A stretch of DNA of 64,000 nt, from contig NZ_FQYI01000008.1 of the NCBI RefSeq assembly GCF_900141665.1, forward strand, positions 1 through 64,000, given 5' to 3'. The position numbers were made by a program, and so were the translations under genes. Positions 1 through 8,926 of the stretch are shown here, one piece after another. A model generated the notes under the pieces. That model did not search any database. It saw nothing but the letters and a program-made list of their open reading frames with translations, and was not told the DNA's origin. The DNA is from Cruoricaptor ignavus (GTDB taxonomy: Bacteria; Bacteroidota; Bacteroidia; Flavobacteriales; Weeksellaceae). The number at the start of each line of letters is the position of its first letter. Position 1 is the first letter of the stretch.

Positions 1-47
1 GGAAATAGTTGATTTTCAATCATTTGCATTTTTGAGATTAGTAGACA

Positions 48-95
48 ATTCATTACGGCTCAGAAGGTTACAGGTTTGAATCCTGTCGAGCTCAC
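48..95 (+). other. 3' half of tRNA-Arg(ACG), att-like scar
   Basis: The sequence reads as the 3' part of a tRNA. The anticodon loop TTACGGC (53-59) contains ACG at 55-57 between T33 and G37, followed by TCAGA, an AAGGTT-type variable region, a T-arm ACAGG/CCTGT closing loop TTTGAAT (70-86), and the acceptor strand CGAGCTC plus discriminator A. The matching 5' acceptor GAGCTCG and the 5' anticodon stem TCTGA are absent upstream, so no complete tRNA folds here. Integrases commonly use tRNA 3' ends as attachment sites and leave such duplicated halves. The loop base at position 56 is T rather than the usual C. This is best read as an att scar or tRNA pseudogene. Confidence 0.5.
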
Positions 96-96
96 G

Positions 97-131
97 AAAA
101 ATGCAGATTTCCACTGGAAATTTGCATTTTT
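97..131 (+). terminator. Terminator hairpin after the tRNA fragment
   Basis: The arms 97-112 and 116-131 form a stem of 16 pairs with one G-T wobble and the 3-nt loop ACT. The 3' arm runs into a short T-rich tail. It would terminate transcription of the tRNA whose 3' half lies just upstream, so the terminator travelled with the tRNA end. Confidence 0.6.
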
Positions 132-255
132 GCATTTATAAAACCTGATGATTGAGATTTTCAATTAGCCTAAAATATTAGGAAAACCTAACGATCTGAT
201 TTTAAGCAACTTGCAAAGTCAACCACCATTCATCACCTATCAATTATTGAAAAAA

Positions 256-1551
256 ATGAATCCATTTATAGAAGAACTGAAATGGCGCGGACTTTTCCAC
301 GATGCGATGCCAGGAACCGAAGAGCAGCTGAATAAGGAAATGACGACCGGCTACATCGGTTTCGATCCTACGGCTGATTCCCTGCACATCGGCAGCCTTA
401 TCCCGATAAAAATCCTGGCGCATTTTCAGCAGCACGGCCACAAACCGATAGCTTTGGTGGGCGGTGCAACGGGAATGATTGGCGATCCTTCCGGAAAATC
501 TTCCGAGCGGAATTTGCTGGACGAAGCCACGCTGAAACATTATGTGGACTGCATTGAGAAGCAGCTTTCGCGGTTTTTGGACTTTAGCGGAAACTCTGAA
601 AACAGCGCTGAACTGGTGAACAATTATGACTGGATGAAAGATGTTTCCTTCCTGGATTTTGCGCGGGATGTCGGGAAAAACATCACCGTAAATTATATGA
701 TGGCGAAGGATAGCGTGAAGAAGCGGTTTTCCGGTGAAGGCGGTGCAGAAGGAATGAGTTTTACGGAATTCACATATCAACTGCTTCAGGGCTACGATTT
801 CCTTCATCTTTTTCAGGAAAAAAATGTGAAATTGCAAATGGGTGGTTCCGATCAGTGGGGAAACATTACCACTGGAACTGAACTCATCCGCCGGAAAACT
901 CAGGGCGAAGCCTTTGCGCTGACGGTTCCGCTCATCACCAAATCGGACGGAACGAAATTCGGAAAATCTGAAAGCGGCGAAAATTATTGGCTTGATAAGA
1001 AGAAAACTTCGCCCTACAAATTCTACCAATTCTGGCTGAATGCAACGGATGAAGATGCGGAAAGATTCGTAAAATTCTATACTTTCTTGCCCAAGGAAGA
1101 AATTGAAAATCTGATAGTTACGCACAAAGAAGCGCCGCACGAAAGAAAACTGCAGCGCAAACTTGCGGAAGAAGTAACGCTGTGGGTACACGGCGAAGAA
1201 GAGCTAGCAAAGGCGGTGAAGGCTTCGGATATTCTCTTTGGAAAGTCTACAGCGGAAGATTTGGTAAGTCTGGACGAAGAATTATTCCTGGAAATTTTCG
1301 ACGGCGTTCCACAAAAGGAAATTGCGAAAAACTCAATAATCGGCGAAAATATTGCGGATTTATTAAGTTCAACTTCTGGCTTTCTGAAATCAAAAAGCGA
1401 AGCGCAGAGAGAACTGAAAGGCAATTCTATTTCCGTAAACAAACAGAAAATCACCGCTGATTTCACCGCGAAAGAAAGCGATTTGATTGACGGAAAATTC
1501 CTGCTGCTGCAGAAAGGGAAGAAAAATTATTTCATTGTAAAAGCAATCTAA
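256..1551 (+). CDS. tyrS: Tyrosyl-tRNA synthetase
   Basis: Class I aminoacyl-tRNA synthetase that charges tRNA-Tyr in the cytoplasm. The 431-residue product starts at the ATG beginning [14 protein letters not shown] longer TTG-initiated reading adds an unconvincing 15 residues. The HIGH-type signature HIGS is at about residues 44-47, and KFGKS in the second half is the KMSKS-equivalent ATP-binding loop. The C-terminal 80 residues, with [11 protein letters not shown], look like the S4-type RNA-binding domain. Length fits bacterial TyrRS. The stop codon overlaps the ATG of the next gene (TAATG), so the two are probably cotranscribed. No clear -7 element is seen in the 110 bp upstream. Confidence 0.97.
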   Translation: MNPFIEELKWRGLFHDAMPGTEEQLNKEMTTGYIGFDPTADSLHIGSLIPIKILAHFQQHGHKPIALVGGATGMIGDPSGKSSERNLLDEATLKHYVDCIEKQLSRFLDFSGNSENSAELVNNYDWMKDVSFLDFARDVGKNITVNYMMAKDSVKKRFSGEGGAEGMSFTEFTYQLLQGYDFLHLFQEKNVKLQMGGSDQWGNITTGTELIRRKTQGEAFALTVPLITKSDGTKFGKSESGENYWLDKKKTSPYKFYQFWLNATDEDAERFVKFYTFLPKEEIENLIVTHKEAPHERKLQRKLAEEVTLWVHGEEELAKAVKASDILFGKSTAEDLVSLDEELFLEIFDGVPQKEIAKNSIIGENIADLLSSTSGFLKSKSEAQRELKGNSISVNKQKITADFTAKESDLIDGKFLLLQKGKKNYFIVKAI

Positions 1552-2189
1552 TGGACTTGAAATATTTGGTTCGTGAGCCTGAAAACATCACGGAACATAC
1601 ACCGATAATCTTTCTGCTTCACGGCTACGGAAGCAATGAGCAGGATTTATTTTCGTTCACGCCGGAACTTCCGAAAGACTGGATTGTCGTGAGTTTTCGT
1701 GCGCCAAGAAATACGCCGTACGAAGGTTTTTGCTGGTACGACATTGATTTCAGCAGTGCGGAACGCTTTATCGATGTTGAACAGGCGGAAGAATCTTTAT
1801 CGGCAATCTTGGAAAAAATCACCGAGATTAAAAAGTTTTACGGTATCGAAAATGCACCAACGCATATTGCAGGATTTTCGCAGGGCGGAATTTTGTCTTA
1901 TACATTATCCTTAAAAAATCCGGAATTTTTTGCGAAAGTCATATTGTTGAGCTGCTATCCAGAAATGCGAATTTTGCAAAATATTGAAAAAGACAAAAAG
2001 AAGTTTCAGCACCTGAGATTTTTCGTTTCTCACGGAACTGAAGACGCCGTAATTCCGCTAGAATGGGCGAGAAAAGGCGCAGATTTACTTTACGATTTGG
2101 GCTGCTTCTTCACTTTTCGGGAGTATATGGCTGGCCACGGAATCAATCAGAAAAACTTCATCGATTTGATGCAGTTTTTGAACGATTAA
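1551..2189 (+). CDS. Alpha/beta hydrolase, phospholipase/carboxylesterase family
   Basis: A 212-residue serine hydrolase of the bacterial carboxylesterase/acyl-protein-thioesterase group. HGYGSN (about 24-29) supplies the oxyanion loop. GFSQGG (108-113) is the nucleophile elbow with Ser110. The Asp in HGTEDAVIP (about 166) and the His in GHGIN (about 195) complete the triad. No signal peptide is seen, so it is cytoplasmic. Its start overlaps the tyrS stop by one base, implying translational coupling. The natural substrate cannot be read from the sequence. The gene ends head-on against prmA with the stop codons overlapping. Confidence 0.85.
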   Translation: MDLKYLVREPENITEHTPIIFLLHGYGSNEQDLFSFTPELPKDWIVVSFRAPRNTPYEGFCWYDIDFSSAERFIDVEQAEESLSAILEKITEIKKFYGIENAPTHIAGFSQGGILSYTLSLKNPEFFAKVILLSCYPEMRILQNIEKDKKKFQHLRFFVSHGTEDAVIPLEWARKGADLLYDLGCFFTFREYMAGHGINQKNFIDLMQFLND

Positions 2190-3010
2190 TATTCGAGCAG
2201 CAGGCTTATCCACTCTTCTTTTTGATGTTTCTCATTGAAAGTCAATGCGTTAGCCGAGCAGACTTCCAATATATCAGCCTCATCGAAATAGCAGATTCCG
2301 GACAGCAAAAGTTGTCCGCCGGAATTTAGAACCCTGGTGTAAACCGGAATGTCCGAGATTAAAATATTGCGGTTGATATTCGCCAAAATGATGTCGAATT
2401 TTTCCGTGCCCAAATTTTCAGCGGTGCCCTGCTGTATCTCAATTTCCGCCCGATTTCTCGCTGCGTTTTCCCGGGAATTCTCCACAGACCATTCATCAAT
2501 ATCGATGGCAAGCACCTTTTCGGCGCCCTGCTGCTTTGCGAAAATCGCAAGCACGGATGTTCCGCAACCCATATCCAGAACCGTTTTCCCAGCAAAATCC
2601 ATTTGCAGCATTTGGCGAAGCATCAGGTAAGTTGTGGGATGATGGCCAGTGCCAAAAGACATTTTTGGCTGGATTACAATTTCGTGCATTTCAGGCTGTG
2701 GCTCGTGAAATTCCGCACGAATCAAAACTTTATCTTCCACCACAATTGGCTCGAAATTTTTTTCCCACTCTTCATTCCAGTTGATGTCTGGCATTACCTG
2801 ACAACCATACGAAATTTCAATCGAATAATTTTGAAAGATATTCAATGAATCCAACGATTTTTTAACAAATTCTTTTTTAGGAATATAAGCTAAAATCGCA
2901 TCACCATCTTCTGCAAAACTGTCGAAACCAACTTCTGCCAATTTTGCAATCAGAATTTCATCCCACGGATTTTTCGGCGAAACTTCGAAGCGGAATTCTA
3001 AATACTGCAT
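2186..3010 (-). CDS. prmA: Ribosomal protein L11 methyltransferase
   Basis: SAM-dependent methyltransferase that methylates ribosomal protein L11. The 274-residue product has a divergent N-terminal domain, then the PrmA signature PKMSFGTGHHPTT and the SAM-binding motif VLDMGCGTSVLAIFA. ILANINRN corresponds to the NPPY-like substrate motif region. It lies downstream of tpiA on the same strand, but a strong hairpin separates them, so it may have its own promoter or depend on read-through. The same-strand order tpiA-prmA looks like core synteny rather than a tight operon. Confidence 0.93.
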   Translation of the reverse strand: MQYLEFRFEVSPKNPWDEILIAKLAEVGFDSFAEDGDAILAYIPKKEFVKKSLDSLNIFQNYSIEISYGCQVMPDINWNEEWEKNFEPIVVEDKVLIRAEFHEPQPEMHEIVIQPKMSFGTGHHPTTYLMLRQMLQMDFAGKTVLDMGCGTSVLAIFAKQQGAEKVLAIDIDEWSVENSRENAARNRAEIEIQQGTAENLGTEKFDIILANINRNILISDIPVYTRVLNSGGQLLLSGICYFDEADILEVCSANALTFNEKHQKEEWISLLLEY

Positions 3011-3030
3011 CTGCCCAGTTCAATTTATAC

Positions 3031-3067
3031 AAAAAAGAAAGTCCCGAACTTTTGGTGTGGGACTTTC
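3031..3067 (-). terminator. tpiA terminator
   Basis: GAAAGTCCC (3037-3045) and GGGACTTTC (3059-3067) form a perfect 9-bp stem. Read on the minus strand it is followed by six T residues (3036-3031). It lies 10 bp downstream of the tpiA stop and ends the tpiA operon before prmA. Confidence 0.85.
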
Positions 3068-3077
3068 ATAAATTCAA

Positions 3078-3833
3078 TTAAAATGCTTCGATAATTTTTG
3101 AAAAATCTTCCGATTTCAACGCTGCACCGCCGATCAAACCGCCATCAATATCCGGCTGAGAGAAAATTTCCTTCGCATTATCCGGCTTCACAGAGCCACC
3201 GTACAAAATCGAAATTTCATCGGCAACTTCACTGCCATATTTTTCCGCAATCAGATTTCGGATGTGCGAATGAATTTCCTGCGCTTGTTCCGGCGTTGCA
3301 GTTTCACCAGTTCCTATCGCCCACACAGGTTCGTAGGCAATTACCACTTTTTTGATTTCGTCGGCCGAAAGATTGAAAAGCGCTTCCTCGGTCTGCTTTT
3401 TCACAACCTCCAAATGCTGCCCAGCCTTTCTCTGCTCCAAAGTCTCACCGTTGCAATAAATCGGCGTAAGGCCTTTATCCAAAGCCATTTTAACTTTTCT
3501 GCTGCAATTTTCGTCCGTTTCTCCGTGGTACTGTCTGCGTTCAGAATGCCCGATAATCGCACCTTCAGCACCCACCGATTTTACCATATCTGCAGAGATT
3601 TCTCCTGTGAAGGCGCCGCTTTCGTGCGCACTAATATCCTGCGTGAAAACTTTCACGGAAGAATCCTTCGCTAAATCCACAGCCATTGCTGTAAAAAGTG
3701 AAGGCGGCGCAATATAAACTTCGCAATTTGAAGGCTTATTTTTTAAATATTCCGTAATTTCATTAATCAGCGATTCTGCGCCGGAAAAATCCTTGTTCAT
3801 TTTCCAGTTTCCAGCTACAATTTTCTTTCTCAT
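3078..3833 (-). CDS. tpiA: Triosephosphate isomerase
   Basis: Interconverts dihydroxyacetone phosphate and glyceraldehyde 3-phosphate in glycolysis and gluconeogenesis. The 251-residue TIM barrel shows the catalytic set: NWKMN near residue 10 (Asn, Lys), IGHSERR (electrophilic His), AYEPVWAIGTG (catalytic Glu and flexible loop) and the phosphate-binding GGS near the end. It is the last gene of a minus-strand run with the TerB-like, DoxX-like and DUF1599 genes, and is followed by a terminator. Confidence 0.98.
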   Translation of the reverse strand: MRKKIVAGNWKMNKDFSGAESLINEITEYLKNKPSNCEVYIAPPSLFTAMAVDLAKDSSVKVFTQDISAHESGAFTGEISADMVKSVGAEGAIIGHSERRQYHGETDENCSRKVKMALDKGLTPIYCNGETLEQRKAGQHLEVVKKQTEEALFNLSADEIKKVVIAYEPVWAIGTGETATPEQAQEIHSHIRNLIAEKYGSEVADEISILYGGSVKPDNAKEIFSQPDIDGGLIGGAALKSEDFSKIIEAF

Positions 3834-3857
3834 ATTTGTAAGTGTTTGATTATCAGA

Positions 3858-4208
3858 TTATTCGTACTTCCAAAGATTTTTCAGAAGCTTGTAAAAACGG
3901 TGCTCATCATTTGAAACGGAATCATCGGCCTTAATCAAAGTTTTGGCAAACTGAACGAATTTTTTGCGCTCATCTTCGGTAGAATCCTCGTAAAAGCAAC
4001 GGGCGTGAAATTCGAAATGGTCTTTCCAATCCTCAGGATGCAGCGTGGCAATTATCTCCAGCTCATTGTCCAGATTCATCCTGAAAGGAAACTCTTCCGC
4101 CAGGTATTCCTGAATCATCATCCCTTCTTCTGGCGCAAATTCGCCATCAACCGACGAAAGGATCATCAGCAAATGATAGCCGGCAATCGATTTGTTTGAT
4201 TTTTGCAT
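3858..4208 (-). CDS. TerB-like helical protein
   Basis: A 116-residue acidic, all-helical protein with no signal peptide. MILSSVDGEFAPEEGMMIQEYL near the start and LIKADDSVSNDEHRFYKLL near the end look like the paired metal-binding helices of the TerB/tellurite-resistance fold, with conserved acidic positions. Its role here is unknown. Family assignment is by eye and moderate. It sits 2 bp from the DoxX-like gene and 24 bp from tpiA, consistent with one operon. Confidence 0.55.
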   Translation of the reverse strand: MQKSNKSIAGYHLLMILSSVDGEFAPEEGMMIQEYLAEEFPFRMNLDNELEIIATLHPEDWKDHFEFHARCFYEDSTEDERKKFVQFAKTLIKADDSVSNDEHRFYKLLKNLWKYE

Positions 4209-4210
4209 AA

Positions 4211-5287
4211 TCAGTTTTTAATGTAGTCTTTCGCAGAGCGCTTCTCCACGATTTTTTCGTTCTGTAAAATTAGCACAAAAGGATTACTCCGCGCAATAGT
4301 TTTTATCGCCGAGCCATCCATCGTTGCATTTTCCACGCCAGGAATTAAATTCCGCACCGTAGAAACCGGCAGTTTCATCGCGTTTTCTTCACGCAAAATT
4401 TTGCTCCAGGTTCTGTTAATCAGCAGGTTATCGGCATTTCTCGGATTGTAGCAGAAAAGAACGACGGCTTTTGGTGCATTCAAAATCCTGTCCGTAATTT
4501 CTTCACTCGAAGAATCTAAAATGACGAATTTTGAAATTTCTGACTGATATCCTGCGGATTTCGTAATATTCACTGTCTCAAAAATTTCCCACTGAGAATC
4601 TTCTGCCCACAAAGATTTATCACCTAAATATTCCTCTTGATTCCTCTCGATTACCTCTCCGGATTTTTTATTTTTTAGTTTGAAAAGCGTTTCGCACTCC
4701 ATACTTTCCAGCGCAATTTTCTCCTTCTCTTCCTTCAGATCTGTCCCGATTTTATAATCACGAAAATCAATCAGCGGTTCGTGCTGGATACCGAAATAAA
4801 CGGCAACCGCAGCAATTGCCACGCTTCCTAAAAATGCAGGCATTGCGAAATTCAGCGGTTTTTCTTCATCGAAATTTTTACGGTAATTCAACCATAAAAT
4901 AATCAAGGCGGCGAGAAGGATAATATCCTTGATGAAGCTTTGCCAAGGTGTAAATTTTATCGCATCGCCAAAACATCCACAATCTGTAACTTTATCAAAA
5001 AATGCGGAATAAAATGTGAGAAATGCAAAGAAAACGCACAATGCTATTAAAAGCCACAGTGTAGATTTTATTTTAATCATAAAAATTAAAGCCACGCCTA
5101 AAAGCATTTCTGCCGTGGAAATCAGCACCGAAAAGATGAGTGAAAACGGCATCAGGAGAGGGAGATTGAAAACACCTGGCGCAAAATATTCTTCCATTTT
5201 GAAAGAAAATCCCACAGGATCTACCACTTTGACAAATCCTGAGGCCACGAAAACCAAACCGACAATGATGCGAAGCACTTTTATCAT
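4211..5287 (-). CDS. DoxX-like membrane protein with thioredoxin-like C-terminus (BT_3928 type)
   Basis: A 358-residue inner-membrane protein. The first 150 residues hold four or five hydrophobic helices and resemble DoxX (MIKVLRIIVGLVFVASGFVKVVDPVGFS). A Cys-Gly-Cys (DCGCFGD) sits between helices. After a further helix the C-terminal part is soluble, with the pattern of a degenerate thioredoxin-like domain: VVLFCYNPRNADNL stands where an active-site CXXC would be, so only one Cys remains. This architecture occurs in Bacteroidetes as the BT_3928 family, of unknown function. Its ATG directly follows the DUF1599 stop codon (TAA-ATG). Confidence 0.75.
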   Translation of the reverse strand: MIKVLRIIVGLVFVASGFVKVVDPVGFSFKMEEYFAPGVFNLPLLMPFSLIFSVLISTAEMLLGVALIFMIKIKSTLWLLIALCVFFAFLTFYSAFFDKVTDCGCFGDAIKFTPWQSFIKDIILLAALIILWLNYRKNFDEEKPLNFAMPAFLGSVAIAAVAVYFGIQHEPLIDFRDYKIGTDLKEEKEKIALESMECETLFKLKNKKSGEVIERNQEEYLGDKSLWAEDSQWEIFETVNITKSAGYQSEISKFVILDSSSEEITDRILNAPKAVVLFCYNPRNADNLLINRTWSKILREENAMKLPVSTVRNLIPGVENATMDGSAIKTIARSNPFVLILQNEKIVEKRSAKDYIKN

Positions 5288-5854
5288 TTATGCAAAATTT
5301 GGTTTAAATTTTTGCGATTCTTCATCCAACCGAATCAGGCAGAAAACCGCATAGTTCAGCATATCAAAAAAATTGGCATCCAGACCTTCCGACACTATAG
5401 TTTTCCCAGAATTATCTTCTATCTGCTTGGTTCTCAATACTTTCTGATAAATCAAATCAGTGATGGATGAGATTCTCATTTCACGCCAGGCTTCTCCGTA
5501 ATCGTGGTTTTTCCGCTCCATCAGTTCGGCCGCTTCTTTGGTAAATTTATCGTAAAGCGCCAGAATTTCTTCCCTGCTGAAATCCAGGTTTTCCGCCACC
5601 CCAATTTCCAGCTGAATCAGGGCAATCACTGAATAATTGACGATGGCGATGAAGTTATCTTCCTGAGAATCACCGACCTTCGAAATTCCAGTCTCCTGAA
5701 AATTCCGCAAACTTTTCACCTTGATATAAACCTGATCGGTAACCGATGGCAGCCGCAAAACACGCCAAGCAGCACCATAATCCTGAAGTTTTTTGCTGAA
5801 CAAATCTCTGCACCGCGAAATAATCTGATCGAACTGAAGCCTTGTATTGAGCAT
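5288..5854 (-). CDS. DUF1599 protein with two copies of the domain
   Basis: A 188-residue cytoplasmic protein starting MLNTRLQFDQI. An upstream non-ATG extension of 30 residues was dropped. It contains two homologous halves, each about 80 residues: FSKKLQDYGAAWRVLR...SVTDQVYIKVKSLRNFQE and LMERKNHDYGEAWREMR...SITDLIYQKVLRTKQIED, both ending in a helix NFxxxxNYxVxxLIxLE. DUF1599 is an uncharacterised family. The DYGxAW motif recurs in both halves. It heads the minus-strand operon DUF1599, DoxX-like, TerB-like, tpiA, divergent from folP with 57 bp between the start codons. Confidence 0.8.
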   Translation of the reverse strand: MLNTRLQFDQIISRCRDLFSKKLQDYGAAWRVLRLPSVTDQVYIKVKSLRNFQETGISKVGDSQEDNFIAIVNYSVIALIQLEIGVAENLDFSREEILALYDKFTKEAAELMERKNHDYGEAWREMRISSITDLIYQKVLRTKQIEDNSGKTIVSEGLDANFFDMLNYAVFCLIRLDEESQKFKPNFA

Positions 5855-5899
5855 CGTTTTTGTTGATTTTTCAAAAATAAGGAATTTTGGCGCAATGTT

Positions 5900-5907
5900 T
5901 ATTTTTG
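5900..5907 (+). promoter_or_regulatory. -7 box TATTTTTG of folP, 4 nt before the ATG
   Basis: Perfect match to the Bacteroidetes -7 consensus TAnnTTTG, with only CGAA between it and the folP ATG. Transcription would then begin at or next to the start codon, suggesting a leaderless mRNA. No clear TTTG -33 element is visible. Confidence 0.5.
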
Positions 5908-5911
5908 CGAA

Positions 5912-6748
5912 ATGCACACATTTCTGAACACGCCAGATTCTCATTTTTCGCTGAACTGCAGCGGAAATTTGCTAAATCTTTCCACGCCGAAAATTATGGG
6001 CATCCTAAACATTACACCGGATTCTTTTTCGGACGGCGGAAAATTCAACACAGAAAAATTTGCGCTGAAACACGCTGAGCAAATGATTTCAGAAGGTGCG
6101 GACATCATTGACATCGGAGCGCAAAGCACAAGGCCGAACGCTGAAAAACTTTCAGCGAAGGACGAAATGAAAAGGCTCGGCAGAATTATTTCGCAAATTA
6201 AAAATGAGTTCCCAAAAATTCCCATGTCCATAGATTCGTTTTATTCTGAAACCGTGAAGTTTGCATTTCAGCAAGGTGCAGAGATTATTAACGATATTTC
6301 AGGCGGACAGTTTGACGAACAAATGTTTGAAACGGCGGCAGAAACAAAGATGCCCTACATCCTGATGCACATCAATCCTTCCTACGAATCGATGCACGAA
6401 AAGATTGATTATCAGAACATTACCACTGCTGTTAACAAATATTTTTCCGAAAAAACGGAAGAACTTTTGGCATTGGGCGTAAAGGATATTATTTTAGATC
6501 CGGGCTTTGGTTTTGGGAAAACAGTGGAAAATCAGCACGAACTTTTGGACAATACGGATAAAATCGGGTTTGGGAAATTCCCTGTTTTAATCGGCATTTC
6601 CAGAAAATCATTCATCTACAAACCGCTCGGAAAATCGCCTTTGGACATCAATGATGAAACCCAGCAACTTCACCGAAAAGTCTTAAAACTCGGCGCAAAA
6701 ATCCTTCGCGTTCACGATGTGAAGGAAGCGAGGAAATTGTTTATTTAA
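5912..6748 (+). CDS. folP: Dihydropteroate synthase
   Basis: Condenses p-aminobenzoate with 6-hydroxymethyl-dihydropterin pyrophosphate in folate synthesis; the sulfonamide target. The 278-residue TIM barrel has both signature regions: MGILNITPDSFSDGG (about 29-43) with the pyrophosphate-binding loop, and DIIDIGAQSTRP. Downstream are SIDSF, INDISGG, ILMH, LDPGFGFGKT and GISRKSF, all typical of DHPS. The start used is the ATG 4 nt after a consensus -7 box. A later start would cut the usual N-terminal strand. Confidence 0.96.
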   Translation: MHTFLNTPDSHFSLNCSGNLLNLSTPKIMGILNITPDSFSDGGKFNTEKFALKHAEQMISEGADIIDIGAQSTRPNAEKLSAKDEMKRLGRIISQIKNEFPKIPMSIDSFYSETVKFAFQQGAEIINDISGGQFDEQMFETAAETKMPYILMHINPSYESMHEKIDYQNITTAVNKYFSEKTEELLALGVKDIILDPGFGFGKTVENQHELLDNTDKIGFGKFPVLIGISRKSFIYKPLGKSPLDINDETQQLHRKVLKLGAKILRVHDVKEARKLFI

Positions 6749-6838
6749 AGACTCAACAGTTTTTTAAAATTTTGAATTTCTAACTATCTAAAACCGTAAC
6801 TCTAAAAGAAAAGCGTATTTTTACGCAAAAGTTATCTA

Positions 6839-8926
6839 ATGGCAGAGCAGTTTAATCCGCGGGATATCACCTGGCTGGCGTTCAATGAGCGGGTGATGCA
6901 GGAGGCGATGGACCCTACGGTACCGCTCCCGATGCGCATCCGCTTTCTGGGAATTTTCTCCAACAACCTTGATGAATTCTTCCGCGTGCGAGTCGCCGGC
7001 CTTAAACGCGCCCTGGAAATAAAGGACAAACACTGGGCGGAATCCTTTTTCGATGCGCCCTCTAAAATACTCGAAGGCATTACCGACATAGCCATCGCCC
7101 AGCAGAAAAATTTCAGCACTACCTGGGAGCAAATCCAGCAGGAAATGGCGGAGCAGGGCGTCTTCATCCGCACACCAAAGCAGCTGACGCCGGAGCAGAA
7201 AGTTTTCGTAAAAAAATATTTCGACGAAAGCGTGGAAAGCAATGTGGTGCCGATTCTCCTCAGCGAAAACAAGCCGATGCCCTATATGCGGGACAAATCC
7301 CTATACCTCGGCGTGGCGATGCGCAAGAAAGAGTGGCTATACGAGAGCAGCTTCGCCATTATCGAGGTTCCCTCCCGCTTCAACGGGCGCTTCGTGCTTT
7401 TGCCTACCGACAACGGGGAAAAGCATGTAATGCTGCTGGAGGATGTCATCACCTTTATGCTGCCGGAAATCTTCGGATTTTTTGGCTTTGATGATTTTGA
7501 AGCGCACGCTTTCAAAGTGACCAAGGATGCGGAGTTTGACCTGGATAATGATATTAAAACCAACCTAGCCGAGAAGATAGAAAAGGGGATAAAAAACCGC
7601 CGCCGCGGCAAGCCTACGCGATTCGTTTTCGATAAGGATATGGACAAGGCGCTGCTGGAATTCCTGATAAGGAAATTGAACTTAACCAAAAAGGACAGCA
7701 TCATCCCGGGAGGAAAAATCCACAACTTCCGTCACTTTATGGACTTCCCCGAGGTATTCCCCAAAGAACCGGCAAATGAGGCGCGCCGCCCCTTCCTCCA
7801 CCCCAAATTCCCGAACGACCACCGCATAACGGAGGTGATCCTGAAGGAAGATGTGCTCCTCTCCTTCCCGTACCACGACTATCGCCCAGTGATAGACCTG
7901 CTGCGGGAATCCGCGATGGATCCGGATGTAAAGTCCATTCAGATCACGGCGTACCGCTTAGCTTCTAACTCTAAGATTATCAATGCCTTAATTAACGCCG
8001 CTAGGAACGGCAAGGATGTGACCGTAATGCTGGAGTTGCGCGCGAGATTTGACGAGGAAAGCAACCTGATGTGGAAGGAAATTCTTGAGCCTGAGGGCAT
8101 TAAGGTTTTAACGGGCATCCCGAATAAGAAGGTGCACGCCAAGCTCTGCATCATCAAAAAAAGGCAGAATAACAAGACCATACAGTATGGCTTCATCAGC
8201 ACCGGAAACTTTAATGAGAAAACTGCGCGCATCTATGGCGACCACCTGCTGATGACCAGCGACAGGCGCATTATGGCAGACATCAACAAGGTATTTGATG
8301 CGCTGCGGCACCCGAAGGAAGATCCGGAAAAATACCTGCAGGGCTGCAAAAATCTGCTGGTTTGTCCCCGTTTTATGAGGGAGAGCATTTATGAATACAT
8401 CGACCGGGAGATTGCCGAGGCGAAAGCCGGCAGGAAGGCGCATATCATCGTAAAGGTAAACTCCCTGAGCGACAAGTACTGCATCCGCAAGCTGTACGAG
8501 GCAGCACGCGCCGGGGTGCAGGTACAGATGGTAGTACGCGGCATCTATTGCGCTGTAAATCAGAAAGATTTTAAATCTAAAATCCAGTCCATCAGTATCG
8601 TGGATGAATATCTGGAGCACGCAAGGATCATGTATTTCTACAACCGCGGGAATGAGGATGTCTACATCTCCTCTGCCGACTGGATGACGCGCAACTTGGA
8701 TCACCGCATAGAGGCTGCGGTAAAAATTAACCAGAAAAATCTTAAAAAGGAACTGATAGACATCCTGCAAATTCAGCTAAAAGACAATGTAAAAGCGCGG
8801 ATACTGGACAATAACCTGAAAAACGGATATGTGAAGCGTAAAGAGGGAGAACCTGAAGTGCGCTCGCAGATTGAAACCTATAACTACCTGAAATCCAAAC
8901 TGAATGATGAGGCTGGCAGCAATTGA
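6839..8926 (+). CDS. ppk1: Polyphosphate kinase 1
   Basis: Makes inorganic polyphosphate from ATP. The 695-residue length is typical. The order of parts matches PPK1: N-terminal domain (FNPRDITWLAFNERVMQEA, FLGIFSNNLDEFFRVRVAG), head domain, then two phospholipase-D-like domains. KVHAKLCIIKK holds the histidine that is autophosphorylated, and FISTGNFNEKTARIYGDH and DWMTRNLDHRIEAAV are the nucleotide-binding and C2 motifs. The end overlaps ppx by 23 bp, so synthesis and hydrolysis genes are coupled. A -7-like TATTTTTA lies about 15 nt before the ATG. Confidence 0.96.
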   Translation: MAEQFNPRDITWLAFNERVMQEAMDPTVPLPMRIRFLGIFSNNLDEFFRVRVAGLKRALEIKDKHWAESFFDAPSKILEGITDIAIAQQKNFSTTWEQIQQEMAEQGVFIRTPKQLTPEQKVFVKKYFDESVESNVVPILLSENKPMPYMRDKSLYLGVAMRKKEWLYESSFAIIEVPSRFNGRFVLLPTDNGEKHVMLLEDVITFMLPEIFGFFGFDDFEAHAFKVTKDAEFDLDNDIKTNLAEKIEKGIKNRRRGKPTRFVFDKDMDKALLEFLIRKLNLTKKDSIIPGGKIHNFRHFMDFPEVFPKEPANEARRPFLHPKFPNDHRITEVILKEDVLLSFPYHDYRPVIDLLRESAMDPDVKSIQITAYRLASNSKIINALINAARNGKDVTVMLELRARFDEESNLMWKEILEPEGIKVLTGIPNKKVHAKLCIIKKRQNNKTIQYGFISTGNFNEKTARIYGDHLLMTSDRRIMADINKVFDALRHPKEDPEKYLQGCKNLLVCPRFMRESIYEYIDREIAEAKAGRKAHIIVKVNSLSDKYCIRKLYEAARAGVQVQMVVRGIYCAVNQKDFKSKIQSISIVDEYLEHARIMYFYNRGNEDVYISSADWMTRNLDHRIEAAVKINQKNLKKELIDILQIQLKDNVKARILDNNLKNGYVKRKEGEPEVRSQIETYNYLKSKLNDEAGSN

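Noticed and set aside
8108-8770. 220-codon minus-strand frame inside ppk1
   Set aside because: The opposite strand encodes conserved PPK1 catalytic motifs through this stretch; the frame is a codon-bias shadow.
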